From the NCBI GenBank assembly GCA_900545345.1, contig UQYQ01000015.1, positions 1 through 56,922 on the forward strand: 56,922 nt of DNA, written 5' to 3'. Numbering within the stretch: the first letter of the stretch is position 1; each line of letters starts with the position of its first letter. Under the pieces are notes generated by a model. The model searched no databases. It was not told the DNA's origin and was given only the letters and a program-made list of their open reading frames with translations. Made by a program: the position numbers and the translations under genes. Source of the DNA: an uncultured Ruminococcus sp. (GTDB lineage: Bacteria > Bacillota > Clostridia > Oscillospirales > Ruminococcaceae). Below are positions 40,998 through 48,688 of the stretch, piece after piece.

Positions 40998-43900
40998 ATG
41001 TATTTGAAATCACTTGAATTACACGGATTTAAGTCTTTTCCGGATAAAATTAAACTTGACTTCAACAAAGGTTTAACAGGTGTTGTCGGACCAAACGGAA
41101 GCGGTAAATCGAATATCGGCGACGCTGTGCGCTGGGTTCTTGGTGAACAGTCGTCAAAAAGCCTCAGAGGCGGAAAAATGGAGGATGTTATTTTCGCCGG
41201 AACACAGCTTAGAAAGTCGGTTGGATTTGCATCGGTAACTTTAAATATAGATAATTCAGACAGGTCGCTTAATGTTGAAAACGATTTGGTTTCAGTAACA
41301 AGAAAGCTGTATCGAAACGGTGACAGTGAATACATAATAAACGGCGAACAGGTAAGACTTAAGGATATTGTAGAGCTGTTTATGGATACAGGTCTCGGTA
41401 AGGACGGATATTCGATTATCGGTCAGGGAAGGATAGCAGATATAGTTTCGGGAAAATCAACCGAACGGCGTGAGATTTTTGAAGAGGCAGCAGGTATATC
41501 TAAATTCAGGCATAAAAAAGCAGAAGCAGAAAGAAAGCTTGTAGCTTCTGAGGACAATATACTGAGACTTACCGACATCTTAGGCGAACTTGAGAGCCGT
41601 GTCGGACCTTTAAAAAACCAGTCTGAAAAGGCAAAGAAATATCTCGTTTTAAGAGATGAAAGAAAAGTATTAGAGGTTTCATTATGGGTTGCTAAGCTTG
41701 ATGAGCTGAAAATCACATTGACAGAGCTTGATGAAAAAATTCTTTCATGCACTGCTGAATATGAAGCACTCACCCGTGAGCTCGATGAAATTGATGAAAC
41801 TATTGATGATAACAACATGGGACGGGCTAAATGTACCGACCGTATTGAAGAGTTAAGAGAGCTTATTCATAACACTGAGCAGATAAGCGGTGAAGCTAAT
41901 TCTAAAATTGCCGTTTTAGAAAATGATATTGAGCATATAAACGAAGCTATAAAAGGTTTTGAAGAACAAATTCTGAAAACACAAAACAGTGACAGTGAGT
42001 TTAAAGAACAAATTGAAAGAAATGAAGCTGAGCTGTTAAAGCTTTCCGAAGATAAAGTGTCGGTTCAAAAAGAAATCGACGCCACTCAGAATGAGCTTTC
42101 GGGGCTTGCTTTAAAGTCTGATGAATTTGACAAGAGTATAAGCGACAAAGGTAATGAGATAAACGGACTTTATGTAAAAAAATCCGAGCTCACATTTATG
42201 ATTGAAAGCAGTCTTTCAAGCATAAATGAAAACGAAAAGCTTATCAGCGAGGGAGAAGTTTATATTCAAAACGCTGAAAAGCTTGTAAGTCAGAATAATG
42301 AAGAAAAAAGAGAAATTCAAAAAGCCATTGCCGAGGTTGACGAAAAGATTTCCGAGTTTAATAACCGAATAGCAGGGATTTCAAAGCTGCATGAGTCCAA
42401 AACAAAGGCTTTGAATGAGAAAAGAGAAAAATATACCAAAAAGGAAATCAGACTTCGTGAGTTGAGAGGCAAGGTCAACCTTCTTAACGATTTGGAAAAC
42501 TCTATGGAGGGGTTTGCAAATTCGGTAAAGCAGATTATAAAAGCTAAAAAGCATGGACAGATAAAAGGAATTTACGGCTCTGTTGCACAGCTTATAACAG
42601 TAGAAGGAAAATATTCGACTGCAATTGAAACAGCGTTGGGCGGTGCAATGCAGAATATCATTGTTGATAATGAGGACACCGCAAAGCGTGCAATAAGACA
42701 TCTGAAAGAAACCCGTTCGGGAAGAGCGACATTTCTGCCGATAACATCAGTTAAGCCGAGAGAATTCAGAGAAAGCGGATTTGAAAACTGTGAGGGTTTT
42801 GTTGCAATAGCAAGCGACTTGGTTTCGGCTGATGAAAGGTTTAATGGCATTATAAAATCCTTGCTGGGAAGAATAGTTATTGCCGAGGATATAGACCTTG
42901 CAACACTTATTGCTAAGAAGTACGGATACAGATTCAAAATTTGTACCCTTGACGGTCAGGTTATAAATGCGGGAGGTTCATTTACCGGAGGAAGCACATC
43001 ACGTTCATCCGGTATACTCACAAGAAAAAATGAAATTGAAGATATTAAGCTTGAAATATCGGATTTGGACGCTCAGACAGCTGAGCTTTCACAGTCGCTT
43101 GAAAGCTTAAAGCAGGAGGTAACCAAGCTCGGATTTGATATAGACGGCGAAAAAGAACTTTTATCAGAGCATATGACTGATAAAGTCCGTTTCGAGGGTG
43201 AGCTGAATCGTTTAAGAGATTTGGGTAAAAGCTATGATGATAAGCTTGACGATGCAGAACACCAGATTGAAATGCTCAAATCCAAAATTATATCATCAAA
43301 AGAAAATGCTCAGAACGCACAAAAGGAACTTGAAAGCATTAATGTTAAGATTGCTGAAACTGAGAAAAATCTGGACGAAACACAGTCAAAAATTCAGAGC
43401 TTCAAGGACAGCAGAGAGAGCCTTTCTCAAAAGCTTTCTGACCGAAAAATCAGGTTTATTGAGCTTGAGCGTGACGAGCAGGCGGTTATGCTTTCTATTG
43501 AGCAGTTGAAAGAAGCTGCGAGAAATGCAAATGATGCTAAGACACGACTTGATTTGCAAATACTTGAAAGCAAGTCACAAATTGAAGAAAAACATAAATT
43601 AATTGAAAATATCAAGGGCAGCATTACAAATTCCAAAGCTGAAATTGATAAATATAACAGTGAGATAAGAAAAGAACAGCTTGCTTATCAAGATTACGAG
43701 GCTAAGAGTGCTAAACAAAGAGCTTATCAGAAAATTAAAATCGATGAGCGTGAAAACATTTCCCGTGAGCTTGAAAGAGGTTCTGAGAAAAAGTCTAATT
43801 TTGAGGCACAGCATGACAAAATCATTTCAGAACTTTATGAAGTTTATGAATTAACAAGAAGCGAAGCTATTGCCGAGGCTAAGCCGATTGAGAATGTGTC

Positions 43901-44558
43901 TGAGGCAAATAAAGAACTTAATTTGCTGAAGAATAAAATGAAATCCTTAGGCTCTGTCAATCTTGAAGCAATTGATGAATATGTTGAGGTTTCAAAGCGT
44001 TATGAATTTATGAAAGCTCAGCTGGGCGATGTTGTTAAATCGAAAAATGAGCTTGAAAAGCTTATTGACGAACTCACAGAGAATATGAAAGCTATTTTCT
44101 CAGAGAGTTTTAATAAAATAAACGATAACTTTAAAAAGATTTTCGTTGAGCTTTTCGGCGGCGGTGCGGCAGAGCTTGTTTTATCGGACCCTGAAAATAT
44201 TTTAGAGTCCGGAATTGAAATAAAGGTTGCACCTCCCGGTAAGGTAATCAAAAATCTTATGAGCTTATCAGGAGGAGAACAGGCATTCGTAGCTATTGCA
44301 ATTTATTTCTCAATACTTAAAATAAAGCCGTCTCCGTTTTGTATTCTTGATGAGATTGAAGCGGCACTTGATGATGTAAATGTCACCAAATATGCCCAGT
44401 ATTTAAGAAACTTCACTGATACAACCCAGTTTATACTGGTTACTCACAGACGGGGAACAATGGAAGAATGTGATGTTCTTTACGGTGTAACAATGCAGGA
44501 AAAGGGAGTATCAAAGCTTCTTAAAATGGAAGTCGGTCAGCAGATTGAAATGGAATAA
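40998..44558 (+). CDS. smc: Chromosome segregation protein SMC
   Basis: 1186 aa, full length. The N-terminal head has GPNGSGKSNIGDAVRWVLGE (31-50), the C-terminal head has LSGGEQAFVAIAI and CILDEIEAALDD. Two long coiled coils (~165-500 and ~680-1020) flank a hinge (~520-660) with GRATFLPI and VNAGGSFTGGS-like sequence. SMC with ScpAB compacts and segregates chromosomes. GAAAGGCG precedes the ATG, and ftsY follows 24 bp downstream. Confidence 0.98.
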   Translation: MYLKSLELHGFKSFPDKIKLDFNKGLTGVVGPNGSGKSNIGDAVRWVLGEQSSKSLRGGKMEDVIFAGTQLRKSVGFASVTLNIDNSDRSLNVENDLVSVTRKLYRNGDSEYIINGEQVRLKDIVELFMDTGLGKDGYSIIGQGRIADIVSGKSTERREIFEEAAGISKFRHKKAEAERKLVASEDNILRLTDILGELESRVGPLKNQSEKAKKYLVLRDERKVLEVSLWVAKLDELKITLTELDEKILSCTAEYEALTRELDEIDETIDDNNMGRAKCTDRIEELRELIHNTEQISGEANSKIAVLENDIEHINEAIKGFEEQILKTQNSDSEFKEQIERNEAELLKLSEDKVSVQKEIDATQNELSGLALKSDEFDKSISDKGNEINGLYVKKSELTFMIESSLSSINENEKLISEGEVYIQNAEKLVSQNNEEKREIQKAIAEVDEKISEFNNRIAGISKLHESKTKALNEKREKYTKKEIRLRELRGKVNLLNDLENSMEGFANSVKQIIKAKKHGQIKGIYGSVAQLITVEGKYSTAIETALGGAMQNIIVDNEDTAKRAIRHLKETRSGRATFLPITSVKPREFRESGFENCEGFVAIASDLVSADERFNGIIKSLLGRIVIAEDIDLATLIAKKYGYRFKICTLDGQVINAGGSFTGGSTSRSSGILTRKNEIEDIKLEISDLDAQTAELSQSLESLKQEVTKLGFDIDGEKELLSEHMTDKVRFEGELNRLRDLGKSYDDKLDDAEHQIEMLKSKIISSKENAQNAQKELESINVKIAETEKNLDETQSKIQSFKDSRESLSQKLSDRKIRFIELERDEQAVMLSIEQLKEAARNANDAKTRLDLQILESKSQIEEKHKLIENIKGSITNSKAEIDKYNSEIRKEQLAYQDYEAKSAKQRAYQKIKIDERENISRELERGSEKKSNFEAQHDKIISELYEVYELTRSEAIAEAKPIENVSEANKELNLLKNKMKSLGSVNLEAIDEYVEVSKRYEFMKAQLGDVVKSKNELEKLIDELTENMKAIFSESFNKINDNFKKIFVELFGGGAAELVLSDPENILESGIEIKVAPPGKVIKNLMSLSGGEQAFVAIAIYFSILKIKPSPFCILDEIEAALDDVNVTKYAQYLRNFTDTTQFILVTHRRGTMEECDVLYGVTMQEKGVSKLLKMEVGQQIEME

Positions 44559-44582
44559 TTATATTTAACAGAGGATTTTAAT

Positions 44583-45488
44583 ATGGGATTATTTAAAAAA
44601 TTAAAACAGGGTTTATCAAAAACGAACAATGCGTTTTTAGGTAAAATCAATTCAATGCTCGGTGCTTTTACAAAAATTGATGAAGAGCTTTTTGAAGAGC
44701 TTGAAGAAACTCTTATCATGTGCGATATCGGTGTTAATACATCTATGAGAATTTGTGACGAGCTGAGAGAGCGTGTTAAATCAGAGGGTATAACCGACCC
44801 TAATATGATTAAGGATTTGCTTAAAAGTGTTATTGCAGATATGCTAGGTGAAGAGCAAGAGCTTGACCTTTCAACAAAGCCGTCGGTTGTTTTGGTGATA
44901 GGTGTAAACGGCGTCGGAAAAACAACAACAATCGGCAAGCTTGCATATCAGCTTAAAAACGAAGGGAAAAAGGTTCTTGTCGCTGCGGCTGATACTTTCC
45001 GTGCAGCTGCTATTGAACAGCTTGAGGTATGGACCGAACGAGCAGGGGTTCCTATTATTAAGCAAAAAGAGGGTTCTGACCCTGCCGCTGTGGTTTTTGA
45101 TGCGTTGACTGCCGCAAAAGCACGTTCAGTTGATGTGGTTATATGCGATACAGCAGGCAGACTTCACAACAAGAAAAACCTTATGGATGAGCTTAAAAAG
45201 ATTTCGAGAATTGTTCACGAACAGGCAGAGGGCAGTTCTTTAGAAGTTCTTTTAGCACTTGATGCAACAACAGGACAGAACGCAGTCAATCAGGCAAAGC
45301 AGTTTAATGAGGTTGCTGATATTACCGGTATTATACTTACCAAGCTTGACGGAACAGCAAAGGGCGGAATTATTATTTCTATTACTGAAGATTTGAAAAT
45401 TCCGGTAAAGCTTGTGACCGTTGGTGAAGGAATAGAGGATATAGAGCCGTTCAACTCACATGATTTTGTGAATGCTTTGTTTGAGTAA
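44583..45488 (+). CDS. ftsY: Signal recognition particle receptor FtsY
   Basis: 301 aa. It lacks the long acidic A domain and consists of the NG GTPase core. G motifs: VIGVNGVGKTTTIGKLA (G1, 105-121), DTFRAAAIEQLEVW, VVICDTAGRLHNK (G3) and IILTKLDGTAKGG (G4). It receives ribosome-SRP complexes at the membrane. AGAGGA precedes the ATG; the gene ends 19 bp before copy 2 of the repeated leader. Confidence 0.97.
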   Translation: MGLFKKLKQGLSKTNNAFLGKINSMLGAFTKIDEELFEELEETLIMCDIGVNTSMRICDELRERVKSEGITDPNMIKDLLKSVIADMLGEEQELDLSTKPSVVLVIGVNGVGKTTTIGKLAYQLKNEGKKVLVAAADTFRAAAIEQLEVWTERAGVPIIKQKEGSDPAAVVFDALTAAKARSVDVVICDTAGRLHNKKNLMDELKKISRIVHEQAEGSSLEVLLALDATTGQNAVNQAKQFNEVADITGIILTKLDGTAKGGIIISITEDLKIPVKLVTVGEGIEDIEPFNSHDFVNALFE

Positions 45489-45507
45489 AATTAAAAAGGA
45501 GAATAAT

Positions 45508-45639
45508 GTGAAAAATACTTTTTCACGCACGTTTTTGAGCCTTTGCCGCAAAAAAGGTATTGCGTCAATTCCGTTGCCGGAACCGGCTCAAATTCCGTAG
45601 AAAGGAGAGCCTTTGCAAAGCAAAGGCATGGTGATTAAA
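45508..45639 (+). repeat. Repeated structured leader element, copy 2
   Basis: 132 bp, the second copy of the element at 9588-9718. Differences are few: one extra A in the A-run and five substitutions. The outer helix is TTTGAGCC/GGCTCAAA here against TTTGAGTC/GACTCAAA in copy 1, a paired change. One arm of the second helix has a mismatch (TTGCGTCAA). The element starts directly after GGAGAATAAT and ends at the ATG of the Spx-like gene. It contains AAAGGAG, the GCCTTTG/CAAAGGC hairpin and the start codon region, identical to copy 1. Confidence 0.82.
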
Positions 45640-46005
45640 ATGAAGCTTTTATTTGTAGAATATCCAAAATGTACAACCTGTAAAAAAGCAAAGGCTTTTT
45701 TAGATGCTAATGGTTTAGACTACACCGACCGTCACATTAAAGAAGAGAATCCAAGTGTTGATGAGCTAAAAAGTTGGATTGAGAAATCAGGACTTGATGT
45801 AAAGAGATTTTTTAACACAAGCGGAATTTTGTATCGCGAAATGGGTTTAAAGGATAAATTAGCAGATATGTCGGAAGATGAAAAACTGACAATCCTTTCA
45901 AGCGACGGAATGCTTGTTAAAAGACCGATTTTGGTCGGTGATGATTTTGTGCTTGTTGGATTTAAAGAAAGTCAATGGGCAGAAAAGCTTCAAGTTAAGA
46001 GGTAA
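45640..46005 (+). CDS. ArsC/Spx-family thioredoxin-fold protein
   Basis: 121 aa from ATG 45640; ATG 45628 and TTG 45613 are in-frame alternatives inside the repeat element, so the start is unsettled. The CxxC pair is Cys11/Cys14 in EYPKCTTCKKAKAFLD. RFFNTSGILYREMGLKDKL and MLVKRPILVGDDFVLVGFKESQW are typical of the YffB/Spx-like reductase family. It could be a glutaredoxin-type reductase rather than the RNA-polymerase-binding Spx. rdgB follows 14 bp later. Confidence 0.88.
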   Translation: MKLLFVEYPKCTTCKKAKAFLDANGLDYTDRHIKEENPSVDELKSWIEKSGLDVKRFFNTSGILYREMGLKDKLADMSEDEKLTILSSDGMLVKRPILVGDDFVLVGFKESQWAEKLQVKR

Positions 46006-46019
46006 GGAGCAGCTTTAAA

Positions 46020-46589
46020 ATGAAACTTATTTTAGCGACTAATAATAAGGGAAAAGTTAAAGAGTTTAAAGAGATTTTATCTCCGCTTGGATTTGAGGTC
46101 GTTTCTCAGTCAGAAGCAGGGATAAACATAGAAGTTGAAGAAACGGGAACAACCTTTGAAGAGAATGCTGTTTTAAAAGCCAAAGCTATTTATGATATTA
46201 CAAAAACTTATGTTATAGCAGATGACAGCGGACTTGAAGTTGACGCTCTTGATAAAAAACCGGGTATATATTCAGCTCGTTATGAAGGTCTCGAAACCGC
46301 ACATGAGAGAAATATGAAGATTTTAAACCAGCTTGACGGAATTGATGACAGTAAGCGTGCAGCAAGATTTGTCTGCACAATTTGCCTTATCCGTGATAAC
46401 GGTGAAATTAACACTGTCAGAGGGACTTGCGAGGGTAAAATCGGATATGAAGAAAAAGGAACAAACGGATTTGGCTATGACCCTATATTTATATACAATG
46501 ATAAAACTTTGGCTCAGATGAGCGAAGATGAAAAAAACAGCATTTCTCACAGAGGAAATGCAATAAAAGAGCTGCTGAAGATTATATAG
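46020..46589 (+). CDS. rdgB: XTP/dITP diphosphatase (RdgB/HAM1)
   Basis: 189 aa. It removes deaminated purine triphosphates before they enter DNA. Marks: LILATNNKGKVKEFKEIL (3-20), YVIADDSGLEVDALDKKPGIYSARY, GFGYDPIF and ISHRGNAIKEL. AAGGAG precedes the ATG by ten bases. It sits in the conserved order before yhbY. Confidence 0.96.
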   Translation: MKLILATNNKGKVKEFKEILSPLGFEVVSQSEAGINIEVEETGTTFEENAVLKAKAIYDITKTYVIADDSGLEVDALDKKPGIYSARYEGLETAHERNMKILNQLDGIDDSKRAARFVCTICLIRDNGEINTVRGTCEGKIGYEEKGTNGFGYDPIFIYNDKTLAQMSEDEKNSISHRGNAIKELLKII

Positions 46590-46633
46590 TGTTTTGTATT
46601 TTTCGGCAAAAGAAAGGCAGATGAAAAAAATTT

Positions 46634-46927
46634 ATGTTGACATCAAAGCAAAGAGCGTATTTAAAGAGTATATCAAATAAGCTCAGTCCTGTCTTCCAGA
46701 TAGGAAAGGGAGGGGTTTCAGCCTCACAGATAAGTCAGATAGACGATTATCTTCGTGTACACGAGATTATGAAAATCCGAGTGCTTGATAACTCACTTTA
46801 TAACGCAAAGGAAGCCGCATCAGAAATTTCTGATGCGATAGAGGCTGATGTTGTTCAGGTTATCGGCTCAATAGCAATATTGTATAAAGAAAATAAAAAA
46901 GAACCTCAAATTAAACTGCCTGAATAA
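46634..46927 (+). CDS. yhbY: YhbY-type CRM-domain RNA-binding protein
   Basis: 97 aa single CRM domain with LTSKQRAYLKSISNKLSPVF, QIGKGGVS at the GxxG loop, and DYLRVHEIMKIRVL. These proteins bind pre-50S particles. The start is weakly supported: AAAGG lies 14-18 bases upstream. A 19-codon overlapping frame (46621-46680, MKKIYVDIKAKSVFKEYIK) opens nearer to that site and could couple translation. It lies between rdgB and nadD. Confidence 0.93.
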   Translation: MLTSKQRAYLKSISNKLSPVFQIGKGGVSASQISQIDDYLRVHEIMKIRVLDNSLYNAKEAASEISDAIEADVVQVIGSIAILYKENKKEPQIKLPE

Positions 46928-46982
46928 ATTCTATTATCATATTTTTTAGTGTTTTAAGTTTTAAAAAAGGAGATGGATTGAA

Positions 46983-48206
46983 GTGAAAAATATTGCGGTT
47001 TTCGGAGGAACATTTAATCCGTTTCATAAAGGTCATAAAAATTTGATATCACAAGCTTCAAAGGCTTTAAAATTTGATGAGATTATTATAATTCCTTCAA
47101 AAATACCTCCACACAAAAAAGCAGAATGCTTAGCGGATAAAAATGACAGAATAAGAATGATTGAGCTTTCACTTGAGAATAATAGTATTGACTGTGATAA
47201 TATTATAATAAGTGATATTGAACTGAACCGAAAAGGGAAAAGCTATTCAGTTGAAACGCTAAAATCATTGAAAGAAATTTATCCTGATGCAGAGTATAAG
47301 CTTCATTTTGTTATGGGAAGCGACATGCTTTTGTATTTTAAAAAATGGTATGAATATCAAAAGCTGCTTGGACTTTGTACATTGGTTTGTTTAAGCCGCT
47401 GTGATGAGGATACAGGTAAACTGAAAGCTTGTGCAGATGAGCTTGAAGCTCTTGGCGGAGAGGTTATAATTGTTCCGATAAAGCCGTTTGAAATATCTTC
47501 AACTGATATAAGAAAAGCGTTTAAACTAAAAGATTATGAAAAGCTGACTTGCTATTTGGATAAAAAGGTAGTAGAATACATTTTAGAAAAGAATTTGTAT
47601 ATTGAAGATTTTGATAGTATTGACTATGACAAGAAAATAAAGTTTTTTAAAAGTGTTTTAAAAAACAGACTCAGCAAAAAACGCTATCATCATTCTGTTT
47701 GTGTTGCAAACGAAGCTAAAGCTTTGGCTAAGGAAAACGGTTATAATGAAAGACAATCATATCTTGCAGGTCTTATTCACGATGTTTGTAAAGAGGACAG
47801 TACAGAAAATCAGCTTGAGCTTATGTCCAGAGCTAAAACATATATAGACGATACTGAAAAGTCGGCTAAAGTTTTATATCACGGCATAGCCGGTTCGGTT
47901 TTTATTGAAGAGGAATTAGGGATTTGTGATGAAGATGTTCAAAACGCTGTAAGATATCACACAGTGGCAAGAGAAGGAATGTCAACACTTGAAAAGATTG
48001 TATATCTTGCCGATTTGGTTTCAGAGGACAGGACATACAGTGATGTCAAAAGATACAGAAAGCTTGCACATAAGGATTTGGATATCGGCATGCTTGAGGC
48101 ACTTAAATATTCGATTAAGGACACAGTTGATAATGAGTGTGAAATAGTGGGTTCCACTCTTTTGGCATATAATGAGTATATAAGGAAATTAAAAAATAAG
48201 AAGTAA
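46983..48206 (+). CDS. nadD: Fused nicotinate-nucleotide adenylyltransferase (NadD) and YqeK-like HD hydrolase
   Basis: 407 aa, with two domains that are separate genes in Bacillus. Residues 1-~200 are NadD: VFGGTFNPFHKGH (6-18) with the nucleotidyl-transferase HxGH, and FEISSTDIRKAF. Residues ~215-405 are an HD domain: KKRYHHSVCVANEAKALA, GLIHDVCKE, LYHGIAG and RYHTVAREGMSTLEKIVYLADLVSEDR (in parts), matching YqeK, an Ap4A hydrolase. The fusion joins NAD synthesis with dinucleotide breakdown. The start is GTG with AAGGAG ten bases upstream. rsfS follows. Confidence 0.95.
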   Translation: MKNIAVFGGTFNPFHKGHKNLISQASKALKFDEIIIIPSKIPPHKKAECLADKNDRIRMIELSLENNSIDCDNIIISDIELNRKGKSYSVETLKSLKEIYPDAEYKLHFVMGSDMLLYFKKWYEYQKLLGLCTLVCLSRCDEDTGKLKACADELEALGGEVIIVPIKPFEISSTDIRKAFKLKDYEKLTCYLDKKVVEYILEKNLYIEDFDSIDYDKKIKFFKSVLKNRLSKKRYHHSVCVANEAKALAKENGYNERQSYLAGLIHDVCKEDSTENQLELMSRAKTYIDDTEKSAKVLYHGIAGSVFIEEELGICDEDVQNAVRYHTVAREGMSTLEKIVYLADLVSEDRTYSDVKRYRKLAHKDLDIGMLEALKYSIKDTVDNECEIVGSTLLAYNEYIRKLKNKK

Positions 48207-48221
48207 AAAGGAGAAGTGCAA

Positions 48222-48575
48222 ATGACTCTTGAAGAGAAATTAAATCTTATTATTAAAACACTGGATACAAAAAAAGCCGAAGATATACAAGCAATAAAAA
48301 TCAGTGATTTAACAATAATCGCAGATTATTTTATTATAGCTAACGGTATGTCATCAACCCAAACCAGAGCGTTGGCTGACGAGGTTGAATTTAAGATGAA
48401 ACAGCAGGGTGCTGAACCTCTGAGGGTTGAGGGTGAGCGTGGTGCTAACTGGATAATTATAGACTACGGTGATGTTGTTGTTCATGTGTTTTATAAGGAA
48501 ACAAGAGAGCATTACAACCTTGAACGCCTTTGGGCAGACGGGGAGCATATTGATATAAATAAGTTTTTAGATTAG
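48222..48575 (+). CDS. rsfS: Ribosomal silencing factor RsfS
   Basis: 117 aa from the ATG at 48222; AAGGAG is eight bases upstream, while the in-frame GTG at 48216 is too close to it. RsfS binds L14 and blocks subunit joining when nutrients are low. Marks: ISDLTIIADYFIIANGMSST, ADEVEFKMK, EGERGANWIIIDYGDVVVHVF and REHYNLERLWADG. Standard position after nadD/yqeK. Confidence 0.96.
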   Translation: MTLEEKLNLIIKTLDTKKAEDIQAIKISDLTIIADYFIIANGMSSTQTRALADEVEFKMKQQGAEPLRVEGERGANWIIIDYGDVVVHVFYKETREHYNLERLWADGEHIDINKFLD

Positions 48576-48688
48576 AGCAGATTTATATATTTTAAACTAC
48601 CGATGCAGTGAAATTTTGAATTTATGTTTCGAAAATAAAAGCATAACGCTTTTTACAGATAAAAAATAAACACAAAGGATTGAAAAGA

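Noticed and set aside
48576..48688. T-box riboswitch ahead of leuS
   Set aside because: No TGGNACC T-box sequence, specifier loop or terminator/antiterminator pair is visible in the 113-bp gap.
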